Part shown: positions 41,640-50,791 of the stretch, piece after piece
How the letters are laid out: each line of letters begins with the position of its first letter
Numbering within the stretch: the first letter of the stretch is position 1
Assembly: GCF_001598355.1 (NCBI RefSeq)
Contig: NZ_BCYU01000002.1
Location: forward strand, 1-64,000
Length of the DNA stretch: 64,000 bases
From: Sphingomonas asaccharolytica NBRC 15499
GTDB lineage: Bacteria > Pseudomonadota > Alphaproteobacteria > Sphingomonadales > Sphingomonadaceae
Direction: 5' to 3'
Translations under genes and position numbers: made by a program
Notes under the pieces: generated by a model
Seen by the model: the letters and a program-made list of their open reading frames with translations, nothing else
Database searches by the model: none
Told to the model about the DNA's origin: nothing

Positions 41640-43290
41640 GACCGACGAGGTCGAGGCCCGCCGTAAGGCCACCCGAAAGCGCCTGTTGGAGGACTTCGAG
41701 TTCTACAGCCGCAAGGCGCTCAAAATCCGCACCAAGGACGCCAAGGTCGTCCCATTCAAGCTCAACCGGGCACAGCGCCGGCTGCTCGATGCCATCATCC
41801 AGCAATGGCAGGAAACCGGCCGCATCCGGGTCGTTATCCTGAAGGCACGCCAGCTCGGCTTCTCGACGCTGGTGGGCGGCTTCCTATATTGGTGGCTCAG
41901 CCAGCACCGTGCGACCAAGGGCATCGTCGTTACCCACCACGGGGACGCCACCCGCGCACTCTTCGACATGACGAAGCGCTATCATCTGAGCGTCCCCGAC
42001 TTCTTGCGGCCCGCAACGGAACGGGCGAACGCCAAGGAGCTGAAGTTCTCCCGGCTCGATAGCGGCTACATGGTCGCGACGGCCGGCGCGGACACCATCG
42101 GCCGCGGCGAGACGCTGCAGGCCGCCCACCTTTCGGAGGTGGGCCTGTGGCCTAAGCTGAAAGCCAAGACGATCATGAACGGCCTGTTGCAGGCGGTCCC
42201 TGAAGAGGACGACACTTTCGTGTTCGTCGAGAGCACCGCTCGCGGCATGTCCGGGCCGTTCTACGAGGCCTGGAAGGCAGCCGAAGACGGCACCTCCGGC
42301 TTCCTGGCGTACTTCGCCCCCTGGTTTGAGGACGAAAAGTACCGCGGGCAGGTCCCTGACGGCTTCGAGCGCACGCTCGACGAGATCGAATACTGCGCCA
42401 AGGTCGCCGCGAAATACGGCGAGGACCTGGACGATGCCCAGCTCGTCTTTAGGAGGCAGAAAATCGCATTGGACGGCCCCGATCTGTTTAAGCAGGAATA
42501 CCCGACGTTCCCGGAGGACGCCTTCCTGACCTCAGGCGCCCCGGTCTTCAACCTCGCTAAGCTGGCGGCCCGTGCCGAGCAGCTGCCCGAGATTAAGCAC
42601 CGGATGGACTATGACCCGATCGAGCATGCCATTCTGCCCAACCCACGAGGACGGCTCCTGCTGTTCCGCGAGATCGAGCCGACGATGGAATACACCATCG
42701 GCGCGGACGTCTCGAAGGGGACCGGCGGAGAACAGGAGGGGTCGGAAGGGGACTGGTCGGTTGCGCAGGTCCTCGACAGGCACAAGCGGCAGGTCGCTGT
42801 TTGGCGGGGAAAGGTCGAGCCCGACTACCTGGCTGTCATCCTCTACCACCTCGGGCACCTCTTCAACGAAGCCCGCATGGGCATCGAGTTCAACAACCAC
42901 GGCATCCTGCCCAATACGCTGCTCTACAAAACGGGCGTGCTGATCGGCGGGGAGCTGAAGACCTATCCGAATCTCTACACCCGTGAAGTCTACGACAAGC
43001 AGACCGAAGAGATGAGGGAAGAGCTGGGCTTCTACACCGACGTGAAGACCCGCCCGCTCATCATCGACGAGCTGCGCAAGGACGTCCGCGACGAGACCAT
43101 TCTCCTCAACGATCCCACGACGATCGACGAGATGACCACTTTCGTCGCCGATCCCAAGAGCGGCAAAATCGAGGCCGAGGTGGGCTGCCACGACGACACC
43201 GTCATGGCGCTCGCCATCGCCAACCACATCCATGAAGGCTGCTGGACGCCGATCGCGTCCACCGATGACCTCTATTTCGAGATGATTTAG
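41626..43290 (+). CDS. Terminase large subunit
   Basis: 554 aa. The ATPase domain shows a Walker A-like KARQLGFST (K73), EVGLWPKLKAK and FVFVESTARG. The nuclease domain shows GADVSKG with D361 and HDDTVMALAIA with D523-D524. It cuts and pumps phage DNA into the procapsid. It overlaps the small subunit by 14 nt and precedes the portal gene by 7 bp, forming the packaging set. Confidence 0.93.
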   Translation: MTEPKTDEVEARRKATRKRLLEDFEFYSRKALKIRTKDAKVVPFKLNRAQRRLLDAIIQQWQETGRIRVVILKARQLGFSTLVGGFLYWWLSQHRATKGIVVTHHGDATRALFDMTKRYHLSVPDFLRPATERANAKELKFSRLDSGYMVATAGADTIGRGETLQAAHLSEVGLWPKLKAKTIMNGLLQAVPEEDDTFVFVESTARGMSGPFYEAWKAAEDGTSGFLAYFAPWFEDEKYRGQVPDGFERTLDEIEYCAKVAAKYGEDLDDAQLVFRRQKIALDGPDLFKQEYPTFPEDAFLTSGAPVFNLAKLAARAEQLPEIKHRMDYDPIEHAILPNPRGRLLLFREIEPTMEYTIGADVSKGTGGEQEGSEGDWSVAQVLDRHKRQVAVWRGKVEPDYLAVILYHLGHLFNEARMGIEFNNHGILPNTLLYKTGVLIGGELKTYPNLYTREVYDKQTEEMREELGFYTDVKTRPLIIDELRKDVRDETILLNDPTTIDEMTTFVADPKSGKIEAEVGCHDDTVMALAIANHIHEGCWTPIASTDDLYFEMI

Positions 43291-43297
43291 GAACCCC

Positions 43298-45343
43298 ATG
43301 AAACTGAAGCCCCGCGTCCTCTCCGATGAGGACCTGGTGGGCGCGTGCGTCGCGAGGGCGGAACGTAGCTCCTCCTTCGTCGACAGCAACCTCAAGGCCG
43401 AGCGCCGCGAGGTCACGATGTACTACCAGGGCAAGAAGCCCTTTCCGCTCCGCGAGGGTGGCAGCAAGTTCGTCAGCCAGGACGTCTACGAGAGCGTCGA
43501 AGCGATCAAGGCCCAGCTGACCGAGGCGTATAGCGCCGGCAACAACATCGTGTCGTTCGCGCCCCAAAACGCTGACGACGTCGCCCTGGCCGAGCAGGCC
43601 ACTGCTTATTGTGACTACGTGTTCTTCCGGCTCAACAAGGGCCTGGAGATTCACAACGGGGTCATCCACGACTCCGCCATCAATCGCCTCGGCATCGCGA
43701 AGGTCTACTGGGACAAGCGTGAGACATGCACGGGCTACACCTTCGACGGTGCAAGCCCTGAGGATGCCAACCAGCTAATCCAGGACCCGCAGGTCCGATT
43801 GACCTCCAAGCCTAAGGCGACAGTCGACCCCGCAACCAGCGCCGTCACGGTGTCCGGCGAGTTCGATCGTTGCGAGGACTCCAGCCAGATCGTCATCGAC
43901 GTCATCCCTCCGGAAGAGTTCCTCGTCGATAGCCGGTTCCCCGACCGGTATAAGGCGCATCGCTCCCGCATGACGCTCGGCGAGCTGGTAGAGAACGGAT
44001 ACGACCCCGACATCGTGTACGGGATCACCGGCGACGAAGATGACCTCGCGCTCGACGAAGAGCGGCTGCTCCGCGACGATGACACGGTCGTAACGGGCCT
44101 GGATAACGACTCCGAGGACGAAGCCGGCCGCCTGGTCACTGTCCACGAGAGCTATATCCGCATCGACGCGGAGGGCACCGGCCGCCAGCAGCTCTGGAAA
44201 GTCGTTCACGTCGGGACCACCCTGCTCGACAAGCAGAAGGTCTCGGACCATCCCTTCGTCACATATTCGATGCTGCCCGAGCCACACAGCTTCTACGGCG
44301 GCAACTTCGCATCCCGCACGATCCAGCACGCGAACACGAAGACCACTCTGACCCGCGCGATCATCGAGCAGGCAGTGGAGGCGACCAATCCCAGATGGCA
44401 GGTTGCCCGAGGCGGCGTCGCTAACCCCCGCGAACTGATCGACAACCGCCGCGGCGGCATCGTCAACGTTCGTGACGTCGGCACTTCGGTGGCCCCGCTT
44501 CCGTCGACGCCGATCAACCCATTCGTCCTCCAGACGATCGGCATGGTCGACCAGACGCGCGAGGACACCACCGGCATCTCGCGGCTTTCCCAAGGCCTCG
44601 ACAAGAAGGCTTTGTCCCACCAGAACAGCGCTGGCCTCGTCGAGCAGCTGACCAGCAACAGCCAGGTCCGGAGCAAGGTCATGGCGCGGCATTACGCCGT
44701 CCAGTTCCTCGCGCCGTTGTTCCTGAAAATCTATGCGATCGGGATCGAGCACGACCGGGACCGCATCCTGTCGATTGCCGGCAACTTCGTCGAGATCACG
44801 CCGCAAAAATGGCGGAGCCGTACGGACGTCACGGTCGACATGACCCTGGGGTACGACGAGCGCGATCAGCAGGCCCAGGAGCTGCTGTCCTTCGACAAGT
44901 ACATGATCGAGCAACGCAGCCGCCTCTATGGCGAGCAGCAGCAGTACAACGTGCTGCGCAAGGTGCTTCTCGTGAAAGGCCACAAGAACGTCCAGGACTT
45001 CCTGGTCGATCCGAAGACCCTTCAGCCGCCCGCGCCCGATCCGAAGATGCAAGCCGAGGTGGCAAAGATCACTAAGGAGACCGAGGTCCTGGAAAGGGAG
45101 ACCGCGCTTAAGGAGCAGAACGCCCAGCACAAGGTCTCCATGGATACCTTCGAGGCCCGCCTGAAGCAGCAGTTCCAGGCCGCGGACATCGACCTGAAGG
45201 GCCGCGACGCGGACCGGAAGGACCACGAGACGGCAAACCGCATCGACATCGCCCAGGCCGAGCTGGAGCTGGCAATCCACCAGACCCAAGTCGCGCCGCC
45301 GGCCAACGAGAAGGCTTCGGCCATCATCAGCCCGAACGGCTAA
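43298..45343 (+). CDS. Portal protein (P22-like)
   Basis: 681 aa, the size of P22-like rather than T7-like portals (T7 gp8 is 536 aa). SKFVSQDVYESVEAIKAQL, YCDYVFFRLNKG, HDSAINRLGIAKVYW and IDVIPPEEFLVD match the pattern of long podoviral portals. The C-terminal 100 residues are a charged coiled coil, suitable for the P22-type barrel. It forms the dodecameric ring at the packaging vertex. Confidence 0.85.
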   Translation: MKLKPRVLSDEDLVGACVARAERSSSFVDSNLKAERREVTMYYQGKKPFPLREGGSKFVSQDVYESVEAIKAQLTEAYSAGNNIVSFAPQNADDVALAEQATAYCDYVFFRLNKGLEIHNGVIHDSAINRLGIAKVYWDKRETCTGYTFDGASPEDANQLIQDPQVRLTSKPKATVDPATSAVTVSGEFDRCEDSSQIVIDVIPPEEFLVDSRFPDRYKAHRSRMTLGELVENGYDPDIVYGITGDEDDLALDEERLLRDDDTVVTGLDNDSEDEAGRLVTVHESYIRIDAEGTGRQQLWKVVHVGTTLLDKQKVSDHPFVTYSMLPEPHSFYGGNFASRTIQHANTKTTLTRAIIEQAVEATNPRWQVARGGVANPRELIDNRRGGIVNVRDVGTSVAPLPSTPINPFVLQTIGMVDQTREDTTGISRLSQGLDKKALSHQNSAGLVEQLTSNSQVRSKVMARHYAVQFLAPLFLKIYAIGIEHDRDRILSIAGNFVEITPQKWRSRTDVTVDMTLGYDERDQQAQELLSFDKYMIEQRSRLYGEQQQYNVLRKVLLVKGHKNVQDFLVDPKTLQPPAPDPKMQAEVAKITKETEVLERETALKEQNAQHKVSMDTFEARLKQQFQAADIDLKGRDADRKDHETANRIDIAQAELELAIHQTQVAPPANEKASAIISPNG

Positions 45344-45350
45344 GGAGACC

Positions 45351-45665
45351 ATGTCCGAAGTGCTACTCAGCGCCGAGGAGCAGGAAATCGTTGAAGAGGG
45401 GGACGCCGCGCGTGTCCTCCTCGACGACCCTGCATTCCTCCGCGCGATCGAAGCCGTCCGCCGCGAATGCGCCGACGCGATCCTACAGTCCGACCCGTCC
45501 GCCAAGCAGGAGAGGGAGGACGCCTACAACCTTTCGAGGGGCCTATCCGCCGTCACGCAGCGGCTGGTGGACCTCCAGGCCCGCGGGGAGTCCATCCTCG
45601 CTCAGGCCGAAACCCAGACCGTGCATCTCGACCAGGATAACCCCGTCGAGCCGGCCGACTACTGA
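45351..45665 (+). CDS. Hypothetical protein between portal and scaffold
   Basis: 104 aa, acidic and helical (MSEVLLSAEEQEIVEEGDAARVLLDDPAFLRAIEAVRRE). Position between portal and scaffold genes suggests a role in capsid assembly. No family recognised. Confidence 0.55.
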   Translation: MSEVLLSAEEQEIVEEGDAARVLLDDPAFLRAIEAVRRECADAILQSDPSAKQEREDAYNLSRGLSAVTQRLVDLQARGESILAQAETQTVHLDQDNPVEPADY

Positions 45666-45679
45666 AAGTACCTACCAAC

Positions 45680-46693
45680 TTGTCTATCCCCACGGACGAC
45701 AGCAACACCAGCATGACCGAGGACGCCGCGGTTGCGGCCCTCATCGACAGCTTCGAGCCGGCCCGTAAAGGCCCAGCTGCGAAGGGTGTCGGGAAGCCCG
45801 CCCCCGAAGACGCCGACCCGGACGAAGACGCTACCGTCGACGACCAGGACGAGGGCGAGGATGAAGACGGCGCCGAAGACTCCGATAACGAGTCCGACGA
45901 TGACGACCAGGATGCCGCTGAAGACAGCCAGGACGACGAGGAAGCCGAAGACGAAGAGGACGACAAGTCCGGCGGGGCCGCTGAGGCTGCCGATGACCAA
46001 GTCGTCAAGGTGACTGTCAACGGCGAGACCCAAGAGTTCACCGTCGCGAGCCTCAAGCGTCTCGCCGGCCAAGAGGCCTCGCTGACCCGCAAGAGCCAGG
46101 AAGCCGATCTCGTCGGCGGCCGAGCTGCTGCGGCTCTCCAAGCGGCGATAGAAGCTTCGATGGAAGACCTCCAGCCGTATGCGGATGTCGACTGGCTTAC
46201 CCTCCAGAACGAAATGGACCCCGAAGAGTTCGCCTGGCACCGCAAGAATGCCGCGCGGGCCGAGGGCCGCCACCGCAAGTTGATGGAGCAGGCCCAGGGC
46301 TTCGAGCAGGTCATGCAGCAGCGCAAGCAGGCCGATACGATCCGCCGGGCCGAAGAGGCCAGCGCTGTCCTCGCGAAGGACATGCCCGGCTGGGGTGACC
46401 AGCTCTATGGCGACATCATCAAGTATGGAGCGAGCCAGGGGCTCGACGAGGCTGACGTGGCCAACATCGTCGACGCCAACGTCATCAAGCTCCTCCACAA
46501 GGCGATGCTCCACGACCGCGGCCAGCAGGCAGCGGCCAAGAAGGTCACCGCTGCCCCCACCAAGGTCATCAAGCCCGGCTCGCGCGACGAAGCGCCGGCT
46601 AAGGCGGCAACCGTGAAGAAAGCCGTGGCTCGCCTGAGCAAGACCGGCAGCGACGCGGACGCGATGGCCGTTCTGATGGGCCGCTGGGCGTAA
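45680..46693 (+). CDS. Capsid scaffolding protein candidate
   Basis: 337 aa from a TTG at 45680; the ATG at 45713 (MTEDAAVAALIDSF) is an alternative. Residues 35-105 are an almost continuous Asp/Glu run, then helices (AAALQAAIEASMEDLQPYADVDW) and a basic C-terminus ending in an Ala/Lys-rich helix. Acidic middle plus basic helical end, directly upstream of the capsid gene, is the usual scaffold layout. Confidence 0.7.
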   Translation: MSIPTDDSNTSMTEDAAVAALIDSFEPARKGPAAKGVGKPAPEDADPDEDATVDDQDEGEDEDGAEDSDNESDDDDQDAAEDSQDDEEAEDEEDDKSGGAAEAADDQVVKVTVNGETQEFTVASLKRLAGQEASLTRKSQEADLVGGRAAAALQAAIEASMEDLQPYADVDWLTLQNEMDPEEFAWHRKNAARAEGRHRKLMEQAQGFEQVMQQRKQADTIRRAEEASAVLAKDMPGWGDQLYGDIIKYGASQGLDEADVANIVDANVIKLLHKAMLHDRGQQAAAKKVTAAPTKVIKPGSRDEAPAKAATVKKAVARLSKTGSDADAMAVLMGRWA

Positions 46694-46746
46694 GCCCCGG
46701 TCCTCACCCCAACCCAACACCCACATAGAAGACCCAGAAAACACCC

Positions 46747-47649
46747 ATGGCTACTTTCAAGACCTACGACTCGGTCGGCGCCAAGGAAGACGTCAGCGAC
46801 GTCATCTCCATGCTCAACAAGCATGAAACCCCCTTCACCAGCTCGCTAAGCAGCCGCACGGTCTCGCAGAAGACCTACGAGTGGCAGGAAGACGAGCAGG
46901 AGGGCGGCCAGGACAACGCCCAGGTCGAAGGCTTCGACGCTACCGAGGAGGACTGCACGACCACCGAGATGCGGTCGAACACCACGCAGATTTTCTCGCG
47001 CACCATCAAACTGTCGGGCTCGGTCCAGGCGACCGACCACTATGGCCGCAAGGATGAGCTGGCCCGCCAGATCGTCAAGAAGGGCAAGGCCCTGAAGCTC
47101 GACCGCGAGCGTGCGTGCGTGGGCGTCGACCAGGCTTCGGTCCTCGGCTCCAACACGGTCGCCCGCCGGCATGCTTCGGTAAGCAAGCTGATCGACGCCG
47201 GAAACATCATCGCGAACGACGCTGTTGGCGCTCCGCTGAAGGAGACCACGCTCCGTACCGCGATCAAGAAGAACTATGACGAGGGCGGCAGCGCTCGTCG
47301 GTTCATGGTCGCTCCGTATGTTGCCGAGCAAACCGCCGAGTTCGCCGGCAACGCCACGCGCACTCGCCAGGTTACCGACAAGGCGGCCACCGAGATCGTG
47401 CACGTCGTGGACGTGTACACCACGGCGCTCGGCACGCTCACCGTCGAGACGAACCGCGAGATGAAGGTCGATTTCGGCCTGCTCTGGAACCCCGAGAACT
47501 GGAAGAGCGTCGTCCTCAAGGGCCGCGGCTGGTTCCGCGAGACCCTCGCCAAGACGGGCGACAACACGAAGATCATGCTGGCCGGCGAGTACGGTCTCCA
47601 GCACGACAACTTCAAGGCGTCGGTGCTCGTTACCGGCATCAGCGAGTAA
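46747..47649 (+). CDS. Major capsid protein (SU10-like, DUF5309)
   Basis: 300 aa. MATFKTYDSVGAKEDVSDVI, NKHETPFTSSLSSRTVSQKTYEWQEDE and the middle LKGRGWFRETLAKTGDN match the pattern I recall for SU10-type HK97-fold capsid proteins. This differs from T7 gp10, so head and replication modules have separate origins. A copy of CGTGTACAC lies at 47412. A terminator follows the stop. Confidence 0.8.
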   Translation: MATFKTYDSVGAKEDVSDVISMLNKHETPFTSSLSSRTVSQKTYEWQEDEQEGGQDNAQVEGFDATEEDCTTTEMRSNTTQIFSRTIKLSGSVQATDHYGRKDELARQIVKKGKALKLDRERACVGVDQASVLGSNTVARRHASVSKLIDAGNIIANDAVGAPLKETTLRTAIKKNYDEGGSARRFMVAPYVAEQTAEFAGNATRTRQVTDKAATEIVHVVDVYTTALGTLTVETNREMKVDFGLLWNPENWKSVVLKGRGWFRETLAKTGDNTKIMLAGEYGLQHDNFKASVLVTGISE

Positions 47650-47662
47650 TCGCCGATTGAGA

Positions 47663-47699
47663 CCCTCGGCCCTTAAACGGGGCCGGGGGTTTCCCTTTC
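47663..47699 (+). terminator. Rho-independent terminator after the major capsid gene
   Basis: CCCTCGGCCC (47663-47672) pairs with GGGCCGGGGG (47680-47689) over 10 bp with one G-U, followed by TTTCCCTTT. It would make the capsid message the most abundant end product of the virion transcript. Confidence 0.75.
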
Positions 47700-47716
47700 C
47701 TCTAACCGAACACCGA

Positions 47717-48082
47717 ATGACCACACCGTTTCGCTTCATCACCGCAGATGAAGACTTCGTACCCGATACTGTCGACGATGATTTCCGGATGACCGGTACG
47801 ATCGTGTCGACCCAGAACATCCCGCAGAGCTTCTTGGACAAGGTCGCCAGTAAGCGTGACCTCCAGGACAAGCAGACCTTCTCGCAGCTCACGCGCGGCG
47901 ACGAGATCGAGAAAATCCATCTCGCCCGTATCCCGGTCGCGGTAGTCAGCAAGTGGCATCGCGAGGGGTTCGACCTGTTCCATCTGATCGACTCCGGCGA
48001 TCCCAACGCCAGCGCCATCATCCTCGCCAAGCTCCGAGCTGACGACATGGCGGCCTTCCAGACCACCTCAAAGAATTTCTGA
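47717..48082 (+). CDS. Hypothetical virion protein
   Basis: 121 aa from the ATG at 47717. MTTPFRFITADEDFVPDTVDDDFRMTGTIV then LARIPVAVVSKWHREGFDLF. It lies between the capsid and adaptor genes and is probably a minor structural or head-completion protein. No family recognised. Confidence 0.55.
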   Translation: MTTPFRFITADEDFVPDTVDDDFRMTGTIVSTQNIPQSFLDKVASKRDLQDKQTFSQLTRGDEIEKIHLARIPVAVVSKWHREGFDLFHLIDSGDPNASAIILAKLRADDMAAFQTTSKNF

Positions 48083-48086
48083 TCCA

Positions 48087-48698
48087 ATGAGCTTCGGCAA
48101 ACTCAAACGAGCGCTTCAGAGCCTCATCAACCGCAAAGACCTGACGGACGACCTTGCCGGAGACTTCATCAACCGCGCCGTCGACGAGATCGAGCGTCAG
48201 CTCCGCATCGGCCCCATGGAGGCCCTTCTCGAAGCTTCGAGCTGGGACGGCACAGCCAACAGCATCACGATCCCGCCCAACTACCTGCAGCTGATCGACA
48301 TATTCACGGACGGCGGGACCCTGCGGCTGGTCGACAAGGACGCGTTCTTCTGCGCCTCCACCACAGGCCGGCCCCTTGTCTTCATGAAGACCGGCGCGAG
48401 CTGGCTGGTGAAGCCCAAGCCGGCCGCGGGAACGACCGTATTCGTCCAATATTACGCTGAGAGCCCGCCGCTCCAGGTCGACACCGATGAAAACGTCTGG
48501 ACCAAAGCGTGCTTCAGCGCCGTCCTCTACACCGCAGCCTCCCTCGCTGCTGATCACTTCCAGATGGAGGACCAGTACGTCCAGCGCTTCGACGGCAAGG
48601 CTCAGGCCTTGGTGACGGCGATCGACGGCCAAAACTGGGACGAGAAGTGGAACGTGCCGCTCGCGATTGGCGCCCCCAAAGACATCGGAGAGTATTGA
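48087..48698 (+). CDS. Head-tail adaptor protein
   Basis: 203 aa. LTDDLAGDFINRAVDEIERQLRIGPMEALLEA, ITIPPNYLQLIDIFTDGG and a late helical AVLYTAASLAADHFQMEDQY match the pattern of podoviral adaptor / tail-tube A-type proteins. It should bind the portal ring and receive the tail. The start lies 4 bp after the previous stop. Confidence 0.7.
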   Translation: MSFGKLKRALQSLINRKDLTDDLAGDFINRAVDEIERQLRIGPMEALLEASSWDGTANSITIPPNYLQLIDIFTDGGTLRLVDKDAFFCASTTGRPLVFMKTGASWLVKPKPAAGTTVFVQYYAESPPLQVDTDENVWTKACFSAVLYTAASLAADHFQMEDQYVQRFDGKAQALVTAIDGQNWDEKWNVPLAIGAPKDIGEY

Positions 48699-48700
48699 CC

Positions 48701-49264
48701 ATGGGCGACTTCACCAGCGCCTCCTTCTACGGCCAGAGCCAGCAGGACCTGCGCGGACCCAAAGGCGACCAAGGCGACAAGGGCGACCAGGGAGACCTGG
48801 GCCCCCGCGGCGAACAGGGCCTCGACGCCTACCAAGTGTGGCTCTCGCTGGGCCATAGCGGCACCGAAGCGGAGTTCATCTCGTCCCTTACCGGCCCATC
48901 CGGCCGTGACGGGAAGGATAGCGCGTACCGCTATGGCTCGTTTGCCGTCGTCGGCATCCAACCAGGCGAGATTCTCCTCGATCATGACGTGATCGAAGCC
49001 CACACGCTCGGGGCTGACTTCGTCGGGTCAAGAGTTTCCTGTGACCTCCCACCGGACGACGACTGGATCGCTAAGGTCCTGAAGAACGACGTCCAGATCG
49101 GGACGATTACGGTTTCGGCTCCGGACGGTTTCGTCACGCTCGCCACCGCGGGACATGCCCCTGTGGCGGTAGCTGTCGGCGACGTTGTTTCGGTTGCCGC
49201 CCCGGATATCCCGGACGCCTCGATTGGCCGCGTCCGCTTCACTTTCTTTGGAACACTCCCGTAA
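48701..49264 (+). CDS. Second collagen-like fibre or spike protein
   Basis: 187 aa from the ATG at 48701. A short N-terminus leads to about 30 residues of Gly-X-Y triplets (GPKGDQGDKGDQGDLGPRG), the motif LDAYQVWLSLGHSGTEAEFISSLTG found in many fibre shafts, another short triplet run, then a beta-rich end. The triplets differ in codon use from those at 34980-35115, so the two fibres are not recent copies. Confidence 0.7.
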   Translation: MGDFTSASFYGQSQQDLRGPKGDQGDKGDQGDLGPRGEQGLDAYQVWLSLGHSGTEAEFISSLTGPSGRDGKDSAYRYGSFAVVGIQPGEILLDHDVIEAHTLGADFVGSRVSCDLPPDDDWIAKVLKNDVQIGTITVSAPDGFVTLATAGHAPVAVAVGDVVSVAAPDIPDASIGRVRFTFFGTLP

Positions 49265-50214
49265 TGCCCACTTATTTCGCCGGGTCCACGTTGGACGCGT
49301 TTGTGCCCTCCCTGACGAACTGCACGGACGACGCCTCCGTTGTCTATGTGAGCCCCGGCGGCTTTGCAGACGCATACGTTACTGATCCCGCAGACGGCAT
49401 TAGGAAGGGAGTTTCGAGGCTCTGGAGCCACGCTCACTCCGTATCTGGTGCATTTGCTGCCGCCCCGGTGCTTTACTCCTGGTTCAATCAGAGCGGCGTG
49501 GAGGTGGTACGGTTTGCCAGCGTCGCCGGAGGCTATCAGCTCCAATATTTCAACGCCGGCTCATGGGTTGGCGTTGGGGAACCGATGGGCGGCGGTTCAG
49601 GCACATACGACTTTCTTATCTACATCCACCCCACTGCCGGGAGGCTCGCGTGGTTCTTTAACCAAAACCTCGCTGTTGATGTACGCGCCCTAGACACTTC
49701 GCCCATCGGTAACGTGGCAAGGATGCGCCTAGGAATCCTGCAAGGATACGTCGGCAACACGGCCCACAGCGGCGTGCTCCTGGCGTCATACAACACAATC
49801 GGGCACACGGTCCGACGCCGTGCCCCCACCGCTAACGGGACCCGCATGACATGGTCTGGAAGCTACGCGGACGTTGACGACGCCGCGACGGACGATAGCG
49901 ACGCCATCTCTGCATCAAACGTCGGGGACGTGGCGACCTTCACCGGACCAGTGTTCACTCCCACCAGCGCCGGCAATGTCATCAAAGCTGTTGGCGTGGC
50001 CGCCCGCATCCGTAACGACGGCGATGTCATTCCGACCAACGCCAAGGTGTTGTTGTCGGTAGGCGGGGAGGATCAGTTAGCCCCCACAAACATGCCGATC
50101 ACTGCAGGATTTCAAGGCTCCGTCGCGATGTTCGATAAGGACCCAGGAACCGGCCTCCCGTGGTCCGATATTTCGCGGGTCAACGGCGAGTTCGGGCTCG
50201 TTGCTACGGAATAG
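49264..50214 (+). CDS. Structural beta-rich protein, likely fibre or spike
   Basis: 316 aa whose ATG overlaps the stop of the upstream fibre gene (TAATG). Mostly beta by pattern (YSWFNQSGVEVVRFASVAGGYQ, MTWSGSYADVDDAATDDSDAI). Probably extends or decorates the fibre made by the previous gene. No family recognised. Confidence 0.55.
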   Translation: MPTYFAGSTLDAFVPSLTNCTDDASVVYVSPGGFADAYVTDPADGIRKGVSRLWSHAHSVSGAFAAAPVLYSWFNQSGVEVVRFASVAGGYQLQYFNAGSWVGVGEPMGGGSGTYDFLIYIHPTAGRLAWFFNQNLAVDVRALDTSPIGNVARMRLGILQGYVGNTAHSGVLLASYNTIGHTVRRRAPTANGTRMTWSGSYADVDDAATDDSDAISASNVGDVATFTGPVFTPTSAGNVIKAVGVAARIRNDGDVIPTNAKVLLSVGGEDQLAPTNMPITAGFQGSVAMFDKDPGTGLPWSDISRVNGEFGLVATE

Positions 50215-50220
50215 CCCAGC

Positions 50221-50421
50221 GTGACCACATACGTTGCGAAAGCCGGGGAGTACCTCGTCGAAGGCGCCCCCGGCGTCACCGTGGTTTCCAAACTGGGCCA
50301 CTACATCGTCGAGGGCACCGAGAAGCGCGTCATTGCCAGCAAATTGGCACAGTACGTCGTGGAGGGCCCGCCGATTATCATTCCCGCGGCCCCGCGGCGC
50401 CGACAACTCACAATGACCTAG
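50221..50421 (+). CDS. Small protein with three short repeats
   Basis: 66 aa from a GTG at 50221. Three units of about 16 residues: VAKAGEYLVEG, VVSKLGHYIVEG and IASKLAQYVVEG, each with the pattern K-x-x-x-Y-x-V-E-G. This suggests a small beta-solenoid or a repeated strand-turn-strand. It sits between fibre genes and a membrane coiled-coil gene. Function unknown. Confidence 0.5.
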   Translation: MTTYVAKAGEYLVEGAPGVTVVSKLGHYIVEGTEKRVIASKLAQYVVEGPPIIIPAAPRRRQLTMT

Positions 50422-50425
50422 GTTC

Positions 50426-50713
50426 ATGGACACCAACAACAGCAACACCGGACTCATCCTGGACCTGCGCGACCGCATGGCACGGATTGAGACCAAACTA
50501 GACGCCCACCACGATGCCCATACGGTCATCGACAAGCGCTTGGACAAGGTTGAGGCCGCCGTATCGGACCTCGACGACCGAATCACCGCGAATCGCAGCG
50601 ACATTGACGCAGGTAAGGCGAAAGTCGCCACCCTGGGCGCAGTGGGCGGCGGCGTAATCGCGGTCGCAACGATGCTCGGCGACCACCTTTGGTCGCTCTT
50701 TAGGCTCCACTAA
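50426..50713 (+). CDS. Coiled-coil membrane protein (XhlA-like, holin-associated candidate)
   Basis: 95 aa. Residues 10-65 form a coiled coil (DLRDRMARIETKLDAHHDAH, KRLDKVEAAVSDLDDRI), followed by one transmembrane helix (VATLGAVGGGVIAVATML). XhlA-type proteins have this order and cooperate with holins. It is the last gene of the late block, which fits lysis timing. Confidence 0.6.
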   Translation: MDTNNSNTGLILDLRDRMARIETKLDAHHDAHTVIDKRLDKVEAAVSDLDDRITANRSDIDAGKAKVATLGAVGGGVIAVATMLGDHLWSLFRLH

Positions 50714-50722
50714 ACACTTCGG

Positions 50723-50749
50723 ACCCTCCCTCGCGGAGGGTTCTTTTTT
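50723..50749 (+). terminator. Rho-independent terminator closing the late block
   Basis: ACCCTCC (50723-50729) pairs with GGAGGGT (50735-50741), 5-nt loop, followed by TCTTTTTT. It isolates the repressor-integrase pair from late transcription. Confidence 0.9.
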
Positions 50750-50791
50750 CGTTACACTTGCATTTCTAGAACATTTCGGTAACGGGGAACT

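Noticed and set aside
41900-41920. GTGCGACC word in the terminase gene as another phage promoter
   Set aside because: The downstream GCACAA half and flanks are missing; it encodes His-Arg-Ala-Thr in a conserved frame.
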